DNA of 64,000 nt from Fragilaria crotonensis (taxonomy: Eukaryota > Bacillariophyta > Fragilariophyceae > Fragilariales > Fragilariaceae): contig JAKSYS010000125.1 of the NCBI GenBank assembly GCA_022925895.1, forward strand, positions 1-64,000, in the 5' to 3' direction. The notes beneath the pieces are model-generated. The model saw nothing but the letters and a program-made list of their open reading frames with translations, was not told where the DNA came from and did no database searches. Numbering within the stretch: the stretch's first letter is position 1; every line of letters starts with the position of its first letter. Positions 10,819 to 23,775 of the stretch are shown in pieces. The position numbers and the translations under genes are program-made.

Positions 10819-13473
10819 TTGAAACAACAGTCTGTCCGTCGCCCGTTTTGCAGTACAAAAACCACCGAAGCCGTCCCGTGCGTCACCACCATGACCGAAG
10901 CAGCGGCTCATCCGTCCCAAACCCTCCTCACGTCCCTCCCTCCTGACACTGACAACTACTTTGGTTTTCATTTGAAGGACTGGAAGGATTTCCCCGATAC
11001 CGACATTCCTCCTGAGCACTTGTCTGAGACGCAGAACGATCGCGTCAAACGCATCTATGAGGAAACAGTCCAACGCAACGATACCACTCCAACTGTCTGG
11101 CATAGGTTTTCAACTCTTGGGCGAAACATTGTGTCTTTTCCCAACTTCGAAGCACTTTGGAACAATTTCGATAACGATCAACTTCAACTTCACTTAGTTG
11201 TTTGGTATCGTTATATGTACTACATTGACCGTAAACTCGATGTTCCAAAGAAACTTCACGACTGGGCAAACAGTTTCTCTCTTCCCTACTTATCCACTCA
11301 CACCGATAAAGTTCTCCCAGTGGACACGATCACAGTCGGTTTCGAGGCGTGGGCAAAGCGTGCAAACAATATCTACTCATGGAACAAGGTCATCGGATCC
11401 GCGAAGGCAAAGCGTCGTACCCAGATCGCCAGGAAAACATCCTCTGGGCCAAAGAAGATGTCAATCGCTCTTAAGACAACAGACCTCTTCAAACAACAAC
11501 TTGCATTCACTACCCCTCCAATTCCAGAAGAACTAGACGACGAACCGATGGATGTGGAAACTCCAGGAGTCCCAGAAGCACAAACACTTCAAACGCCCAC
11601 TCCAAAGTCCCACACAACTCCGCTCCCACCAGTAACCAAACCACACCCACAGATCAACAACCCGCCACCAAAAAGCCACCCACAAGGTCATGAAGAAAAG
11701 AACAAGGAGTCGAATTCTACTACATCGTCCGCGGATGGAAAAATGTCGGCGCTGATTCCAAACTCGAACATTCCTATTAATGATGGCAAAGCTCCTCGCA
11801 CAACTCATCGCACACGTTTCCTCCAAAGCTTACGCAGCAAGCTTCCCGCCACGACTCCTTTTTTCGACATTTTCCTTCATCGACGAACTCCATTTGATCA
11901 GGACATCAATCATCTGGTGGTACAATGTGGAAAAAACCACGTTCATTCTTTGAGCCAGACGCTACTTTCTGCACTGGACGGATCTGGAGCTGGAGTTTAC
12001 ATTCCGAGATTTGCGTTCGCGAAAATGACGACGGCCGAGGCAATGAATTTATTTGACAAGCACGACTCTTATATCAAGTCCTTCAGATATATCCAATTGT
12101 CTCCACTGATTAACAATTTAGACACCATGAGGACAGAGTTTTTCCCGGATGGCACAACAATGGAGAGAACCACAAGAGACTGGGCCGCATCCATCCTATC
12201 TGCCGACGGAAACGAATCAGCACATGTCGATGTCGTTAATGGAGGCTACGATCAAAAATCTTTCCTACTCATGGCTCCTCAGCACGAAGTCATTGTTCGT
12301 CAAGCGTTTGAAGAGTACCGTCGCCGAGTCTTTCCTTTCTCGATCAGAGAAGAACGGTTCAGAGAAGCAATCGGTCCTCCTCCATCAGTTATACATGTGT
12401 TCTCTAAAGTAAATGAAAATTTGTCTTCTATTGACAAATTATTCTCTTCAACGGAATCGTGGAAGCAAACATCAGTTCAAGGCGACGAGTCATTTGCAGA
12501 ATCAGGATCGAAAGCTGATTCTTCTCTGACACCCGGCGGAGCAGCCGACCAACCTGTATCTACAACAAACGATTCATCCTCTGAAACAGGAGGTTCTAAA
12601 ATTTCCACGGAACAGAAAGAAATGGCTAAGTCAAAGGCTCCACCGACATCATTGGATTCACTTCGGGAACAATATGGTCTGCGTTCCACAGCACAGACAA
12701 CAGCATCAACTGACTCGAACAATTCTGCCACTTCCCGATTGTCTTCAATGTCAACGTCCACAGCCCGATTCCAAGAAATAGAAGCTCGAATCCAACGTCA
12801 ACAGAAGGAATTTGATCGGAAGGATCGTATCAATACGGAGCGACTGGAACGCATGGAACGACAATTTACAAGATTTGACGATATGGATCACAGGTTCGAC
12901 ACTATGCAAGGCAATCTCATGAATGTTATGGAAACACAAGCCGGAGTCGGCGGAACTATGAACAAACTCAGCGACAAACTATCGGCTCTAATGGACATGA
13001 TCGCTATAACAAACATGAACACCGGTCAAGCACTTGGCATTTCACCATTGCTCAATGACACCAACTCCACCGCAACCGTGGCAAATACCAACCAACAGTC
13101 CTTTCCGTCCCCGTCGGATTCATCAAATCGTCAGCTGGATAGGGAGTCCTTCTCGTCACCTATCAAAAAGAAGTATCGAGCTGGTTTCCACAAAGACGAC
13201 ATGGAGGACATCGGCATGAGCCACGACAAAGATGACAGCAACGGATCCGCAGACGGAGTTTTACAACCTACAATCATGGTCACCACGATTGATGAGATGT
13301 CCGATGATCCCAATCTGGACAACTTGCATCCTTTCTCCCAGGCCGTACATACACCATTGCCACCAGACGACAACGCCGAATCTTCACCATCAACAGATAT
13401 GGATGAGATCACCACCGACCTTGAGAGTCGATACAAAGAACATAGCTCTCAAGGCGGAGGGGACGCGACATGA
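10819..13473 (+). CDS. LINE ORF1 protein (RNA-binding/chaperone type, divergent)
   Basis: An unbroken frame of 884 codons. The likelier start is ATG at 10891 (MTEAAAHPSQ) because the first 24 codons overlap the 5' UTR. The protein has an acidic to neutral N-terminal part with aromatic-rich blocks (YFGFHLKDW, LVVWYRYMYYIDRKLD). A Pro/Thr linker follows (about residues 235-300), then a folded middle (about 330-530), and then a predicted coiled coil rich in Gln, Glu and Arg (FQEIEARIQRQQKEF to MEDMIA-like, about 650-735). No CCHC knuckle is visible. In LINEs, ORF1 binds the element RNA. Its stop codon overlaps the ORF2 start as ATGA. Confidence 0.8.
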   Translation: MKQQSVRRPFCSTKTTEAVPCVTTMTEAAAHPSQTLLTSLPPDTDNYFGFHLKDWKDFPDTDIPPEHLSETQNDRVKRIYEETVQRNDTTPTVWHRFSTLGRNIVSFPNFEALWNNFDNDQLQLHLVVWYRYMYYIDRKLDVPKKLHDWANSFSLPYLSTHTDKVLPVDTITVGFEAWAKRANNIYSWNKVIGSAKAKRRTQIARKTSSGPKKMSIALKTTDLFKQQLAFTTPPIPEELDDEPMDVETPGVPEAQTLQTPTPKSHTTPLPPVTKPHPQINNPPPKSHPQGHEEKNKESNSTTSSADGKMSALIPNSNIPINDGKAPRTTHRTRFLQSLRSKLPATTPFFDIFLHRRTPFDQDINHLVVQCGKNHVHSLSQTLLSALDGSGAGVYIPRFAFAKMTTAEAMNLFDKHDSYIKSFRYIQLSPLINNLDTMRTEFFPDGTTMERTTRDWAASILSADGNESAHVDVVNGGYDQKSFLLMAPQHEVIVRQAFEEYRRRVFPFSIREERFREAIGPPPSVIHVFSKVNENLSSIDKLFSSTESWKQTSVQGDESFAESGSKADSSLTPGGAADQPVSTTNDSSSETGGSKISTEQKEMAKSKAPPTSLDSLREQYGLRSTAQTTASTDSNNSATSRLSSMSTSTARFQEIEARIQRQQKEFDRKDRINTERLERMERQFTRFDDMDHRFDTMQGNLMNVMETQAGVGGTMNKLSDKLSALMDMIAITNMNTGQALGISPLLNDTNSTATVANTNQQSFPSPSDSSNRQLDRESFSSPIKKKYRAGFHKDDMEDIGMSHDKDDSNGSADGVLQPTIMVTTIDEMSDDPNLDNLHPFSQAVHTPLPPDDNAESSPSTDMDEITTDLESRYKEHSSQGGGDAT

Positions 13474-16400
13474 GTTTCCCATTGGACAACAGTGAGCTGC
13501 GGACGATTTCTGCAACACGAAATCGACCGCGGGGAACCCATGTTTCAGAAAATTCTACGTCTTCCAAGTCTTTTAGTTATCGCAATCTTCCCATCGATTC
13601 ATCCATTCCCCTTCTTCCAATTGGCCATTTCATGTCCATTCCTAATCGCCCTGGACGCCGCATTTGCCACAATCCCTTAGATTCCTTTGCGTCAAAGTCA
13701 TATGGAGATGCCATCATTCAAAAATCCAACAATACAGTGCGACTCTTCTTCCAAAACGTACACGGTTTAAGTTCCTCTCTGGGTAGCGACGACTACAGGT
13801 ATTTTATGAACTCACTTCAATCACTCCATGTCGATGTTGCTGGTCTTGCTGAGACCAACACGTGCTGGCAACATTTTCATCTACGGGATGATTTCAACAA
13901 CGTGGTACGCAGGTTTCACAGGCAGAGCAAAACTGTTTTCGGTTCACCATCCAACGATATTGATCCGATACCTTCTTCAGAGACGTATCAAGCTGGGGGA
14001 CACTTACATTTGTGGTGGGTTGTCTAGTTTCGAGTACATGGCCAAAACATCCTTGATCCTACGGGTCTCGGCAGATGGTCTGGAATCACTTTCGGGCTCC
14101 GAGGCACAAAAACTTACCGTGATTACAGCTTATCGCGTCTGTTCTGGGTCCATTCGCTCCGCGCCGCTCGGCAGTTCCTTTGCCAGAGAATATAATTATT
14201 TCCACTTGTCCACCAAGCAATCAGTCAATCCCAGAAGACTTTTCCTTCGCGATCTTCAACAACAAGTACTTCAACTTCAAGAACAGGGCCATGCGATCAT
14301 AGTCATGATGGACGTTAATTCCACTCTGCAATCCGATACTCACTTTGCTGATTTTCTTGATCACTGCACACTTTTCGATCTTCATGCTAACGATCCGGCG
14401 GAGTCAACATACATTGGAGCTGAATCTCGTCGAATTGACTTCATCCTGGGCTGTCATCATGCACGACAATTCCTGGAAAGATCAGGAACATTATCGTATA
14501 ACGAGGGCCCACAGTCAGACCATCGCGGTCTTTACGTGGATCTCAAGCTGGATTTTTTTCAGAGGTCTTCGGCAATATCTCTACCCTCGTCTCGCACGGT
14601 GCATACAGGCAATCCAGAACTTGTCGCGAAATACAATGACAAAGTCGTGGAGTATTACACCGCACACCGTATGGTAGAGCGAATAAACGACCTGCACAAT
14701 AATTACCATTCCATGTCGCGGGATGATATTCGCGCCAGACTAGTTGGATGGGATAATGACAAGGGCAGAGCAATGAAGGCAGCGGAGAATGTTTTAAAAC
14801 GACCTCCAAAAAAATGTCGTTGGTCCCCGATCCTCCGCAACAAAGCATTTACTCGTTTATATTGGAAGCTTCGATTACGAGAACTTCAAGAAGGAAAAAT
14901 TACTCTGCAACATTCACACGATGGCAAGGTCAGCTCCGACAGCACGATCAAAACTTTTTCTTCCCTTTCTCAATGAGGAACTACCTCGAAGAAGTCCGTG
15001 CGCAGTTTAATAAAGCGTCGTCAGAGTTTTACAAATGTCAAGCTGATGCCACGCCAATGCGGCTGAAATGCTACGAAGATTTGATTGTCAGGTATGAAAC
15101 AGACACCAATCCTGCAACTATGACAGCGTCTCGACACAAAGCAAAAGTCGTTCGGAGGACAATCGACGGCGAAACGGTTCGGAATAAATTTCGCGAAATC
15201 CGTCGCACGGTTAAACCATTTACAGCATCTAGTCTCTCAAAAATCTTGGTTCCATCGGGATCCTCGGCTCTCGATCAAGATGGGGAAGAGGCATCAAGTG
15301 CTTATCACATTCTTCAAACTCAAGATCCATCCGATGTCCTCTGGGACACGGTGATCGAAAGGTCCCAAATGGAAGCGCATCTTCTGAAGTACAATAGAGA
15401 CTCATTCAGGGCAGCAAGTGAATCACCGTTTGGCAATGGTCTATTGTACGACGCCATCACATTTTCGGGATTATCTCTGGCATCCGACAAGATACTCGAC
15501 GGTATGCCACCATGTGAATGGTCACATGAGGATCAGGCACTACGCGAGTTTCTCGCATCTTTTACAATTCCCCCCTCGGTTAAGGTAAAGGGATATATCG
15601 AGACTGCAATCAGCCATGACGATGTTCGAAAAGGCTTTCAATCCTGGCGCGAAACAACATCCACTTCACCGTCGGGACGCCATCTGGGATTATATAAGTC
15701 CGAATACAACATCCAGTCCTATTGGACTGTTTCGTAAAATTCATGAACATAGCGATTGGCAGCGGGATTTCTATTCCGAGATGGAGTCAGGCTGTCAATG
15801 TATTAATTGAAAAGGATGTGGGTAGGCCACGCATTAATCGGCTTCGAATTGTGCATCTATTTGAGGCGGATTTCAATTTTTTCTTAAAACTTCAGTGGGG
15901 GCATCGTCTGGTTCGCCGAGCCTTATCGCTTGATCTGCTACACAATGGTCAACATGGTTCCATTCCAGGTCGTATGTCACTTGATCCCATAATGCTCACT
16001 CAGCTATCAAGCGATCTTTGTCGGATTCTGAAGCATGACTATGCTCGCTTTGACAATGACGCTTCTTCGTGCTACGATCGCATAATTGTCGGACTGGGGA
16101 TGCTCGCGGCTCGGAAATGTGGTATGCCGAAACACGCAATCAGAACACACGCCGATGCCCTACAATTCATGAAATATACTGTGAAAACGGTCTATGGCAT
16201 ATCAGAGGAAAATTATCATGGGACGACATTCTCTCCCCTTTTCGGAACCGGTCAAGGAGCGGAGCCTCCCTGCTGTCTGGCTTTCCTCGTTGTCATTCTA
16301 TTGCAAACGTTGGACCGCTTGATACCTGATCGCGTAAATTTCTCGTCGATTTCGGGGGATATGGTTCACACCAGACTATCGGACGCTTTTGTCGACGACA

Positions 16401-17156
16401 CTTCTCTCAGTTTCACATCATCATCGGATACCAATAATATCGACGATCTAATTGCCCGCCTGGAAAAGATTGCGCAGACGTGGGAGCATCTATTACATCT
16501 GTCCGGTGGAAAACTTAACCTGGCAAAGTGCTCATGGTTTATAGTTCGCTGGGAGTGGACAAAGGGTCGTCCCGTAATTAGACCAATTGCGGCGACGGAC
16601 AGAGAGGTCAAGATTTATCACGGCACGGAAAAACACAACCCATCCATCATCACGCGGACAAAACCCGATGAGTCTACACGTATGTTAGGCGTTTTCATGA
16701 ATCCCCTTGGCGACTTTGGTTTTCACCTGAAACAGATGAAGAAAAAAGGCAGACATCTTTGCGACTCGCATCATGTCGCCCCGTTTATCTGCGGCAGACG
16801 TAAGCATTTTTCATCGGACCACATATGTACCTTCTATGAGATACGGATTGGCAACTGTCGCACTTGATGAAGAAGAGCTGAGTACCGTACAATCCCGCAT
16901 TATTCCAGCCATCCTAAAGAAGCTGCATGTACAAAGCACTATCTCTACAGCTATTAGACACGGACCCCGTGAGCTGGGAGGTTTAGATCTTTATGACCTA
17001 CGGACAGAAGCGGGAATTGAATCGTTGAAATTCTTCCGAGATGCAATCTACAGTGAATCTGAGAACGGCAAGTTGCTTCGATTGAATCTGCAATACTCTC
17101 AACTTGAAGCTGGCATTGGCGAAGACCTCCTACAGTTTCCCGAATATACACCTCTC

Positions 17157-17720
17157 TAAAAGAAAAGATACAGTATTGGCGTCTACCGTCGTGGATCATA
17201 CTCTACCTCTCCTTCCGTCCGTTCGTCAACCAAAGTTTCTGTGAGTCACGGTTCGGTTCTCTTTCGCACGATTGAGTCACGCTTCGCGTTCGCGTTCTCG
17301 TAAGTGTTTGCGTCATTGTTCTTCGGTCATTGTCGGATGTTCCGCGGACACATAAATGGGAAGCACAATCGCCAGCCGACATCACAAGAGAACACAAACT
17401 GGTGCATCATCAAATCTACATTTTACATGCTTTATATTTCATTATATTCATCTGGGATTCAGTATCTTTCAACCAACCATTCTACCATGGGATTCTGAAG
17501 AACTAACAAAGAACAATCAAGGAACAACCAGAGAACAGAGAGAACAAGGAAAGTGCAGCTTCAGAGCTCTCATTCAGTCATTCCAATTTCATTTTCTGCA
17601 TGTTTTATACATCTCACAATTAGTAAAACAAATTTCTACCAAAGAGTACAAACGCTCCTGCGATAACTAATTCGTCGTTAGCCCTTGTTTGCAGTCTCAA
17701 ACACTGCGAATAAAACTTTA
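17157..17720 (+). repeat. Copia-2 5' LTR with unusual TA...TA ends
   Basis: It starts TAAAAG and ends CTTTA, giving a short TAAAG/CTTTA inverted end instead of the usual TG...CA. The borders are fixed by the CTCTC target duplication and by the 3' copy. Confidence 0.9.
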
Positions 17721-17738
17721 CGCTTCCTCTGCGCTAAG
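17721..17738 (+). other. Copia-2 candidate primer site, tRNA D arm
   Basis: The bases directly after the LTR read CGCTTCCTCTGCGCTAA. The reverse complement ends GCGCAGAGGAAGCG and resembles the D arm of eukaryotic initiator tRNA-Met (GCGCAGCGGAAGCG from memory, 13 of 14). If right, the primer would be a short tRNA 5' fragment of about 23 nt. Confidence 0.45.
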
Positions 17739-20700
17739 TACAAGCCAAGTGCTTTATTCTTTGACCTTTCAAGCTCACCTGCAAGCCCAGTGCTGCTTTC
17801 CTTGATCAATCAGGATCATTTCAAGTCAAGTACTTCATTTGAGCTTCAAGGTCAACCATGGCTGCTCCAGCCCCTCATTTTGCATTGGCTCCAGCCTTTG
17901 CTAATCCTGATGTCCTCAACTACTCTGAGCAGGCTGCTGCCAAGCTCTTCAAGTCTGGTACTGAGGCTTTGTCCATCAAGTTTGACTGCAAGTCAGACAA
18001 TCTTCAGCTCTTCCTTGATCAAACCAGGGATAGATCCATAGTCTTTGATTGGCTCAACATTCTTAGCATTCCCATTCAAGGCAATGTGGCTAATTCCAAG
18101 GATCTCATTGAGTCTTATGGAGAGATCTCCTATGAGGAGGTCAGAGCCCATGCCCTCACCTACATGCATGAGGATGCCAGGAAGCTCAAGATTCCTTCAT
18201 GATGTACCATTGTCTCATGAACTCTTTGACTGATGCTGCTCAAAAGCAGGTCAGGACCAGAGGCAATGTTCATCCCTTCATCTTTGGAGGTAAAGGATCA
18301 GGTCCAGTCCTCCTCAAGGTCATTATCATGGTCTCACATGTGGATACCAGAGCCACCATCACTAGTGTCCGGACCAAGCTCTCCAGTCTTGATCATGCCA
18401 TGCGCGATATCGATTCTGACATTGAACTCTTTAATGACTATGTCCTTGGATTGGTCAGCAAGCTCTCTGCCAGGGGTGAACAAACCCAAGATCTCCTGGT
18501 GAATCTGTTCAAAGGTTACAAGGCCTGCAAGGATGCTGAGTTTGTGGACTACATCAAGAAGAAGGAAGACTTCTATGAAGAAGGTGGCCAAGTTGAGTAT
18601 CAACAGCTCATGGACTGGGCTCTCAACAAGTTCAAAACCAGGAAAGAGTCAGAGCAGTGGTGCCTCAAGACTACAGAGGAGGAAACTATCATTGCCTTGC
18701 AATCCCAAGTCAAAACCCTCATGTCCAATCAGAAGAAACCTAATCCAGCAAGTGGCAAGTCCAGTGGAGGAGGAAAGAAGGACAACAAGCAGGGAAACAA
18801 GAAAGACAAGGGTAAAGGCAAGTTCAGAGTTGAGGATCTTCCAGCATGGGTACATGTTCATCCCAAGGAAGGAGAGAAGCAGTCCAAGACTGTTGAAGGC
18901 AAGGACTACCATTGGTGCCCCAATCACAACAGGTGGACCAGACACAAGCCTTCTGACTGTAAGGGTATTGGTTTCAAAGGTGGTCCCAAGAAGGATCAAG
19001 GCAACAAGGGTCAAGACTCCAAGCAGCCTAGCATGAAACTGGCCAAAGCGCTCGCAGCCATCTCCGATGATGATGAATGATGGGGACGCCCAATGGACTG
19101 CGTGTTCATTGGGCTTTGGATTTTCAAGTGGTGGCAGAGATGGTGCGCAGACGTGTGCTACCTCTTCAGCCATGGCTTGGAGGCCATTGTCCAATCTGTT
19201 CAGGTGTGGGTTACCAATCCAAATTCAAGCAAGGCCTCAGGAAAGGTGAGAAATTGGAAGGTACACCCAGTCACAGTGTCTGAATATGTCAAGTCATGGA
19301 TGCATGATGGGAGTTTCAGCATGCAACCAAGACCAAGACCTTGGATGAAGGGCAAAGGGCCAAGATACAAAAGGAATTCCACCCAACTCAACTGCCTGAC
19401 AGCAGTCATTGCAATGAAGGCAAGGCAAGCCCACCAAGATGAAGCAGCAAGCTTTGATACTGATTCCAAGGCTATTAGGATTGACAACTGTGCATCCTAT
19501 TGCATTTCCAATGACAAGAAAGACTTCATCACTCCTCTCAAGAGGGTCAACAAAAAGTTGAAGGGGTTGGGTGGAACACTTACTGAGATCTACTCAGGGA
19601 CTATCAAGTGGTCAATTGAAGATGATACAGGAGTTCCTCATGACATTGTCATTCCACATGGGCTCTATGTCAAGGATTCACCTTCAAAGCTGTTGTCTCC
19701 ACAGCATTGGGCCCAGACTGCCCAAGACTTCAAGCCTTTGCCAAGAGGCACATGGTGTGCAACATACCATGACAGCATTCAACTACACTGGGCCCAAAGA
19801 CAGCACACCAAAACAGTGAGGTTGAACCAGGGAGTGGCAACATTGCAACCATGTATACTGCTCCAAGCTACAAGGCTTTCAACACCTTCTGCAACATGTG
19901 TGAGGTGGGACTGGATGAGGATGACCCAATCATTAACATGGAAACCCATCTCATCCCTGATGATGAAAATGAAGACTGTCAGGAACCTCTTCATCAACCA
20001 GAAGCACCAGATACCTCATCCCAAGGGGTGGATTGAGTCATCCTCCAAATACACCAGTCTCATTTGACCTTGATGCTACTGACCGCACCGACTTGCCAGT
20101 CGTCATTGACGACGAAGAGGACACTGCCGTTCATGAGAACCCTGCTGCAGAGTTCCTTCGCTGGCATCACAAGTTGAATCACATGTCGGCTGCCAAAATG
20201 CAAAGCATGGCCAAGCGCGGTTTGCTCGAAGAAGTTGGCCAAGTGCCAAGTTCCAACCTGCACCAGCTGCTTATATGGAAAGGCCACCAGAAGACCATGG
20301 AGAACCAAGCCAAAGGGTGGTCAACAAGGTGGAAAACTTCGAACAGCCTCAGAGCCGGGACAGTGCATCAGCATCGATCAGTTGAGTCCAGTACTCCAGG
20401 GCTCATTGCCCAAATCAAGGGTTGGCTCACCAAGAAAAGGTACAAGGTGGCAACAATCTTTGTGGATCACTTCAGTGGTTTGTCCTACATCCACCTTCAG
20501 AAGTCAACCAATGCAGATGAAACTCTTGAAGCAAAGCTGGCCTTTGAGAGGTATGCTTCCAAGTTCAAGGTCCAAGTCAAGAGTTATCAAGCTGACAATG
20601 GCAGGTTTGCAGAGAACAAGTTCATGGCAGCTGTCAAGGAAGCAGGTCAGACAATCACTTTCTGTGGAGTCAATGCTCATTTTCAGAATGCTGTGGCAGA

Positions 20701-23212
20701 AAGAAGGATCAGGACTTTGCAAGACCAAGCAAGAACTATGTTGATTCATGCTCAGCACAGGTGGCCTAAGGCTATTGATGCACATCTCTGGCCTTATGCT
20801 CTCAGAGTGGCCAATGAAATTCACAACTCTACACCAACAATTGGAAGAGTGGATCACAAGTCTCCCTTTGAGTTGTTTGCAAGGTCTGAAGTCACTCCAA
20901 ATCTGAATCATTTTCAACCTTTTGATGTCCTGTGTTTGTCCTCGACAACAAGATGCAATCTGGCCAGAAATTGCCCAAGTGGGAGGTCAGAGCTCGCATG
21001 GGAGTCTACCTTGGCATATCCATGCAGCATGCCCGCAGTGTGGCTCTTGTTCTCAACCTCAAGACTGGCCATGTCTCTCCCAGTTTCATGTCACATTTGA
21101 TCCCAAGTTTGAGACAGTCAGGCAGTCACTGGGCAACCTGTCACCTCCATCAGAATGGCAGAAGCTTTGTGGATTCAAGGCCTCATCACCTTCCAGGCTT
21201 CAAGGCATCAAGCAATCAGCTCAAGCTCAAGGTTTGCAACGTGATGTCCCCTTCATGGAATTTGATCTGGAACCTGGAGAATCGGTCAATGAGGAGAGGC
21301 TCAAGCATCTCAAACACCACTTCCAGTTTCTGAGGGAGAACAAGGGGAAGAACTTCCTGTCCAATTCAGGAGGTCCCCAAGGCTCAACAAGATCCCAGGG
21401 CTGCATCAACAAAAGTCTCTGATGAACCTTCCAGCAAGGCAGGATCCAAGGTCTTTGATGTGTGGCACAACTTTGAAGCCAAGTTGGAGGACAAGCTTCC
21501 TTATTATGTGGCCTTTGAAGCTATCAAAGAGTGGATGGACATTGAGGAGAGCAGCATCCCATGCTGGCTTTCGCCGCCTCCGCAGATCCCGACACGATGT
21601 ACTACCATGAGGCCATGAGGAGCCAGATCGCGCCGAATTCATCAAGGCAATGGAGAAGGAGGTCAAGAGTCACACCGAAAACGAAGTTTGGGAGTTGGTC
21701 CCAAGGTCATCAGTCCCTCCAGGAACCAAGATTCTTCCAGCAGTGTGGGCCATGAAGCGCAAGCGCAGAATTGCCACAAGAGAAGTTTACAAGTGGAAGG
21801 CAAGGCTCAACATTGATGGATCCAAGCAAGAGGAAGGTGTCAACTACTGGGAAACATTCTCACCAGTGGCATCATGGGCAGCCATCAGGATGGTGCTCAT
21901 CACAACCTTGATTCATGGATGGCACACCAAACAAATCGATTTTGTGTTGGCCTACACCCAAGCAGAGGTGGAGTGTGAACTCTACATGGCCGTCCCAAAA
22001 GGCTTTGAGGTGGAGGGGGACTATGTCCTCAAGCTGAAGAAGAATCTCTTTGGTCAGAAGCAAGCTGGCAGAGTGTGGAACCAGCATCTGGTGGACAAGC
22101 TCAAGGAGGTTGGTTTCATTCCAAGTGAGATTGATGAATGCCTCTTCTACAAAGGGAAGTCAGTTTTTGTTCTCTACACGGATGATTCCATTCTGGCAGG
22201 ACCAGATGAACAAGAGTTGGAGGACATTATCCAAGAGATGAAGTCAGTTGGCCTTAACCTTACAGTGGAAGGAGACATCTCAGACTTTCTTGGAGTTCAA
22301 ATTGACAGAGTCAATGCGACCACCTTCAACCTCTCTCAACCTCACCTCATCAATGATGTCATCAAAGAGCTCAGACTGGATGGGAAGAATGTGGCAATCA
22401 AGAAAACCACAGGAGCTTCAAGCAAGACTCTCACCAGGCATCTGGATTCTCCACCATTTGATGATCACTTCAATTATCGCCGTGTCATTGGTCAGATGAA
22501 CTATCTGGAGAAGTGTTCAAGGCTTGACATCTCATGTGCAGTCCACCAAGGAGCAAGGTTTGTGTCCAACCCAAGGTTCCAACATGGCAAGGCATTGAAG
22601 TGGTTGGGGAGGTACCTGGTTGGTTCAAGGGACAAAGGCATGATCTATTCCCCAGCAATCAAAGCTTTGATGTCTATGTGGATGCATCATTCACAGGGAT
22701 TGGGACCCAGAGAATGCAGGATGGGATCCAGACACAGCAAGGTCAAGAACTGGCTATGTCATCCTTTATGCCTCATGTCCAGTCATATGGGCATCCAAGC
22801 TTCAGTCTGAGATTGCTCTATCAACAACAGAGAGTGAATATTTGGCAATTTCAACAGCCACAAGAGAAGTGCTACCATTGATGGAGTTGGTGCAAGAAAT
22901 GCAAGAGCATGGATGTGGATTGACAGCGACAACACCAAGGCTCCATTGTCGGGTTTTTGAAGACAACAGCGGCGCCATTGAGCTGGCTACAAGCGTCAAG
23001 AATCCGAAGATGCGTCCCAGAACGCGCCATATCAACACCAAATACCATCATTTCAGGAACAAGGTTCAAGATGGCACTATTTCTATTCATTCTGTATCAA
23101 CTGAGGACATGCTTGCAGATATCCTCACCAAGATCTGCAATGAAGAGACTCACACCAAGTTGCGCAAGCAATTGATGGGTTGGTAATCGAAGGACTTCGT
23201 CAAGCGAGGGAG

Positions 23213-23775
23213 TAAAAGAAAAGATACAGTATTGGCGTCTACCGTCGTGGATCATACTCTACCTCTCCTTCCGTCCGTTCGTCAACCAAAGTTTCTGTGA
23301 GTCACGGTTCGGTTCTCTTCGCACGATTGAGTCACGCTTCGCGTCGCGTTCTCGTAAGTGTTTGCGTCATTGTTCTTCGGTCATTGTCGGATGTTCCGCG
23401 GACACATAAATGGGAAGCACAATCGCCAGCCGACATCACAAGAGAACACAAACTGGTGCATCATCAAATCTACATTTTACATGCTTTATATTTCATTATA
23501 TTCATCTGGGATTCAGTATCTTTCAACCAACCATTCTACCATGGGATTCTGAAGAACTAACAAAAGAACAATCAAGGAACAACCAGAGAACAGAGAGAAC
23601 AAGGAAAGTGCAGCTTCAGAGCTCTCATTCAGTCATTCCAATTTCATTTTCTGCATGTTTTATACATCTCACAATTAGTAAAACAAATTTCTACCAAAGA
23701 GTACAAACGCTCCTGCGATAACTAATTCGTCGTTAGCCCTTGTTTGCAGTCTCAAACACTGCGAATAAAACTTTA
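23213..23775 (+). repeat. Copia-2 3' LTR
   Basis: This is the second LTR copy, preceded by the purine-rich tract GCGAGGGAG (23204-23212). It is followed directly by CTCTC and the continuation of LINE ORF2. Confidence 0.92.

Larger units (their letters stand above)
17157..23775 (+). mobile_element. Copia-2, Ty1/Copia LTR retrotransposon nested in the LINE (broken, very young)
   Basis: It is bounded by 564- and 563-bp LTRs, more than 99% alike, and by an exact 5-bp target duplication CTCTC (17152-17156 and 23776-23780) cut from LINE ORF2. Parts on the plus strand: gag about 17858-19080 with a His/Cys cluster near 18915-18960; protease to GAG-pre region about 19450-20250; integrase core about 20380-20860 (QADNGRF, VAERRI); reverse transcriptase about 21650-22400 (KARLNIDG, QIDFVLAYTQAEVE, LYTDDSI); RNase H about 22660-23186 ending at HTKLRKQLMGW. 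The order is Copia type. The coding part is broken at several places. The insertion is younger than the LINE it sits in. Confidence 0.93.

Noticed and set aside
12149-12412. Frame inside LINE ORF1
   Set aside because: Alternative-frame shadow; the 884-codon frame is unbroken and ends in the ATGA overlap.
17720-17721. Placing the Copia-2 LTR end one base later (ending in C)
   Set aside because: The extra C is shared by chance with the target duplication; only the end at CTTTA gives matching CTCTC on both sides.
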